DNA of 61,194 nt from Paraglomus occultum (taxonomy: Eukaryota; Glomeromycota; Glomeromycetes; Paraglomerales; Paraglomeraceae): NCBI GenBank assembly GCA_910592205.1, contig CAJVPJ010000039.1, positions 1 through 61,194 on the forward strand. Direction: 5' to 3'. A program made the position numbers and the translations under genes. Below, in pieces: positions 60,046 to 61,194 of this stretch. The notes under the pieces are model-generated. The model did not search any database. It saw only the letters and a list, made by a program, of their open reading frames with translations, and had not been told where the DNA came from. Position 1 is the stretch's first letter; every line of letters starts with the position of its first letter.

Positions 60046-61163
60046 TCATATTTCATCTTTTTGTAAGGCGCGGTGGCTGAGTTTCTTTTCTTTCCATTTC
60101 ATATATCCATCATAGACATGTCCAATAATATTAGAAGTCAAGATGATAGAGCTCATTATCAATGACAAAAATGGAATAATATCATATGATACTGTAAGAT
60201 GTCTATACAGAATCTATGAAAAGAAACATTCAATTGTAAGCATCTAAACTCGTATCATTTGATTAAACCAGTATCTTCTTCACATACTAAATACCTGAAT
60301 GACCAATTGGGGAATATCTTCAATAAACAGATTCACTGTGCTACCCCAGAAAACATAATTCAGTGCTTTTTTGACAGAGGCGCAGAGAACATTTGCCAAC
60401 CAGCAAATTTGGATCCGAGAAATGTGATGGCTTCAACATCTGCACTTGCTAGCAGAGTAAGTACTGAAGTTATTTTTACATTCTGACTGAACCATTCTTG
60501 AAATTTTGCATTTTTACTTAGTTCTGTCATTAAGATTGAGAACGCCAGGGTAGAGTTGAAGACAATAGGAACTATTAAGAAAGCTATGCTGAAAATAAAA
60601 CAAATTGCATAACAAACGAATATTATTATGGTGCATATCAATAATTTTTTAAAGCATCATAGAGAGTATAAGTAATAGTAATAGTACTAGTAATACCTTG
60701 GCATATGTAATTGCGGGACGTTCCTTGCACTTGAGAGTACAAAAGCTATATCAAGACTCAGATCTGCAAGTATTACTGCAAGCTTTATGGCAACAGAACT
60801 TTGACCCTGAGTGAAAACAGTTTTATGTATTAATAGTCATTCATCATGTAACAAATAGCATTATCGAATGCATGTAGGACAGCTCACCTCTGGATACTTC
60901 CATCTCGCAAAAAAGTATATTATTGATAATATCAAGAGACCAATGAACAATCCAATTAGTTTAAATTTGTAAGTTTCCCACAAATTTGCTGGTCAAGTTT
61001 CATAAAGTTGTATCAGTTTCATTAATTATAGTATTTATGCAATAAAAACACAGCTTAAACCGCGTGATTGCTTACCGACAGGTGAAACCCCATAAGTTCC
61101 ATCGAGATACATAGTATGATTATCCTGTGAAAACGAATTATAAGCCTTATTCTTAATTAAATG
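60046..61163 (-). pseudogene. Inverted partial copy of the membrane-protein gene, frameshifted
   Basis: On the minus strand, exons 61163-61076 (partial), 60988-60888, 60806-60697, 60588-60295 and 60213-60046 match the last five exons of the 55-58.5 kb gene, with lengths 101, 110, 294 and 168 nt against 101, 110, 295 and 168. The one missing base in the 294-nt exon, in a run of A near 60370 (minus-strand CTGTCAAAAAAGC), shifts the frame before FIEDIPQ, so the last helices are lost. Introns also match. The 5' half is beyond the window or absent; similarity fades near 61163 into a repeated cggatgatgctg. Confidence 0.85.
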
Positions 61164-61194
61164 TCACGGATGATGCTGAAATCGGATGATGCTG

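Noticed and set aside
60061-60110. tRNA-Leu-like start (ggcgcggtggctgag)
   Set aside because: It resembles an A box, but the same bases are the reverse complement of the coding tail (KLNHHAIPKDEI-like) of the membrane-protein copy, and no B box or acceptor stem follows.
1-61194. CRISPR arrays, operons or bacterial insertion sequences
   Set aside because: The tandem arrays have diverged units without regular unique spacers, and genes are intron-rich and nuclear-eukaryotic in form.

Overview
The window looks like nuclear DNA of an early-diverging filamentous fungus, most likely an arbuscular-mycorrhizal fungus (Glomeromycotina) or a close Mucoromycota relative. The reasons are AT-rich DNA, intron-rich genes with short GT-AG introns, wide gene-poor stretches full of decayed transposons and tandem repeats, and two members of the TKL-type kinase family (HCDLHGGN catalytic loop, CxxC...W-T/S-x-N-N/D linker modules) that is greatly expanded in Glomeromycotina. 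A chitin synthase fused to a myosin motor confirms a fungus. The species is not determined. All exon boundaries are read by eye from splice signals and reading frame.

Layout. 1-2.1 kb: a TKL-like kinase gene on the minus strand, cut off by an inversion-like junction near 105. 2.1-6.4 kb: a decayed fragment of the same kinase family and two copies of a dispersed repeat. 6.4-7.5 kb (-): DinB-like protein. 8.2-12.2 kb (+): LisH-domain, glutamine-rich, Flo8/SSDP-like putative transcription factor in eight exons. 13.1-14.4 kb (+): STYX-like dual-specificity phosphatase that keeps the catalytic cysteine. 16.2-16.8 kb (-): an orphan single-exon ORF. 19.0-25.0 kb (+): myosin-motor chitin synthase of about 1904 aa. 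27.2-30.9 kb (-): WNK-type kinase with a polyglutamine tract. 31.2-33.9 kb (+): NCA2-like mitochondrial protein in seven exons, divergently transcribed from the WNK gene across only 280 bp. 35.6-36.4 kb: remnant of a Tc1/mariner-like transposase. 36.7-37.9 kb (-): Mpo1/DUF962 ER protein. 39.4-40.6 kb: decayed low-complexity coding repeats. 41.1-43.7 kb (+): a second, intact TKL-like kinase. 44.5-45.4 kb (+): RNA polymerase subunit Rpb6. 45.4-55.0 kb: gene-poor DNA with several tandem arrays, a homopolymer G tract, a direct duplication and a pogo-like inverted-repeat element. 55.0-58.5 kb (+): a secreted-ectodomain, multi-pass membrane protein. 58.5-60.0 kb: spacer with another TA-flanked inverted-repeat element and a small foldback. 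60.0-61.2 kb (-): an inverted, frameshifted copy of the 3' half of the membrane-protein gene.

How the genes relate. The centre is a block of conserved housekeeping genes (cell wall synthesis, signalling, mitochondrial biogenesis, lipid turnover, transcription). It is flanked by lineage-specific family genes (TKL-like kinases, multi-pass receptor-like proteins) set in repeats. Both ends of the window show inverted, partial gene copies, so the flanks have been rearranged or mis-assembled.

The most interesting signal is the architecture of the two TKL-like kinases. The segment before the kinase domain reads as three serial, degenerate copies of a kinase N-lobe joined by Cys-rich linkers. In two of these copies and in the true kinase domain an intron sits at the equivalent place, just before the strand carrying the G-I/F-T motif.
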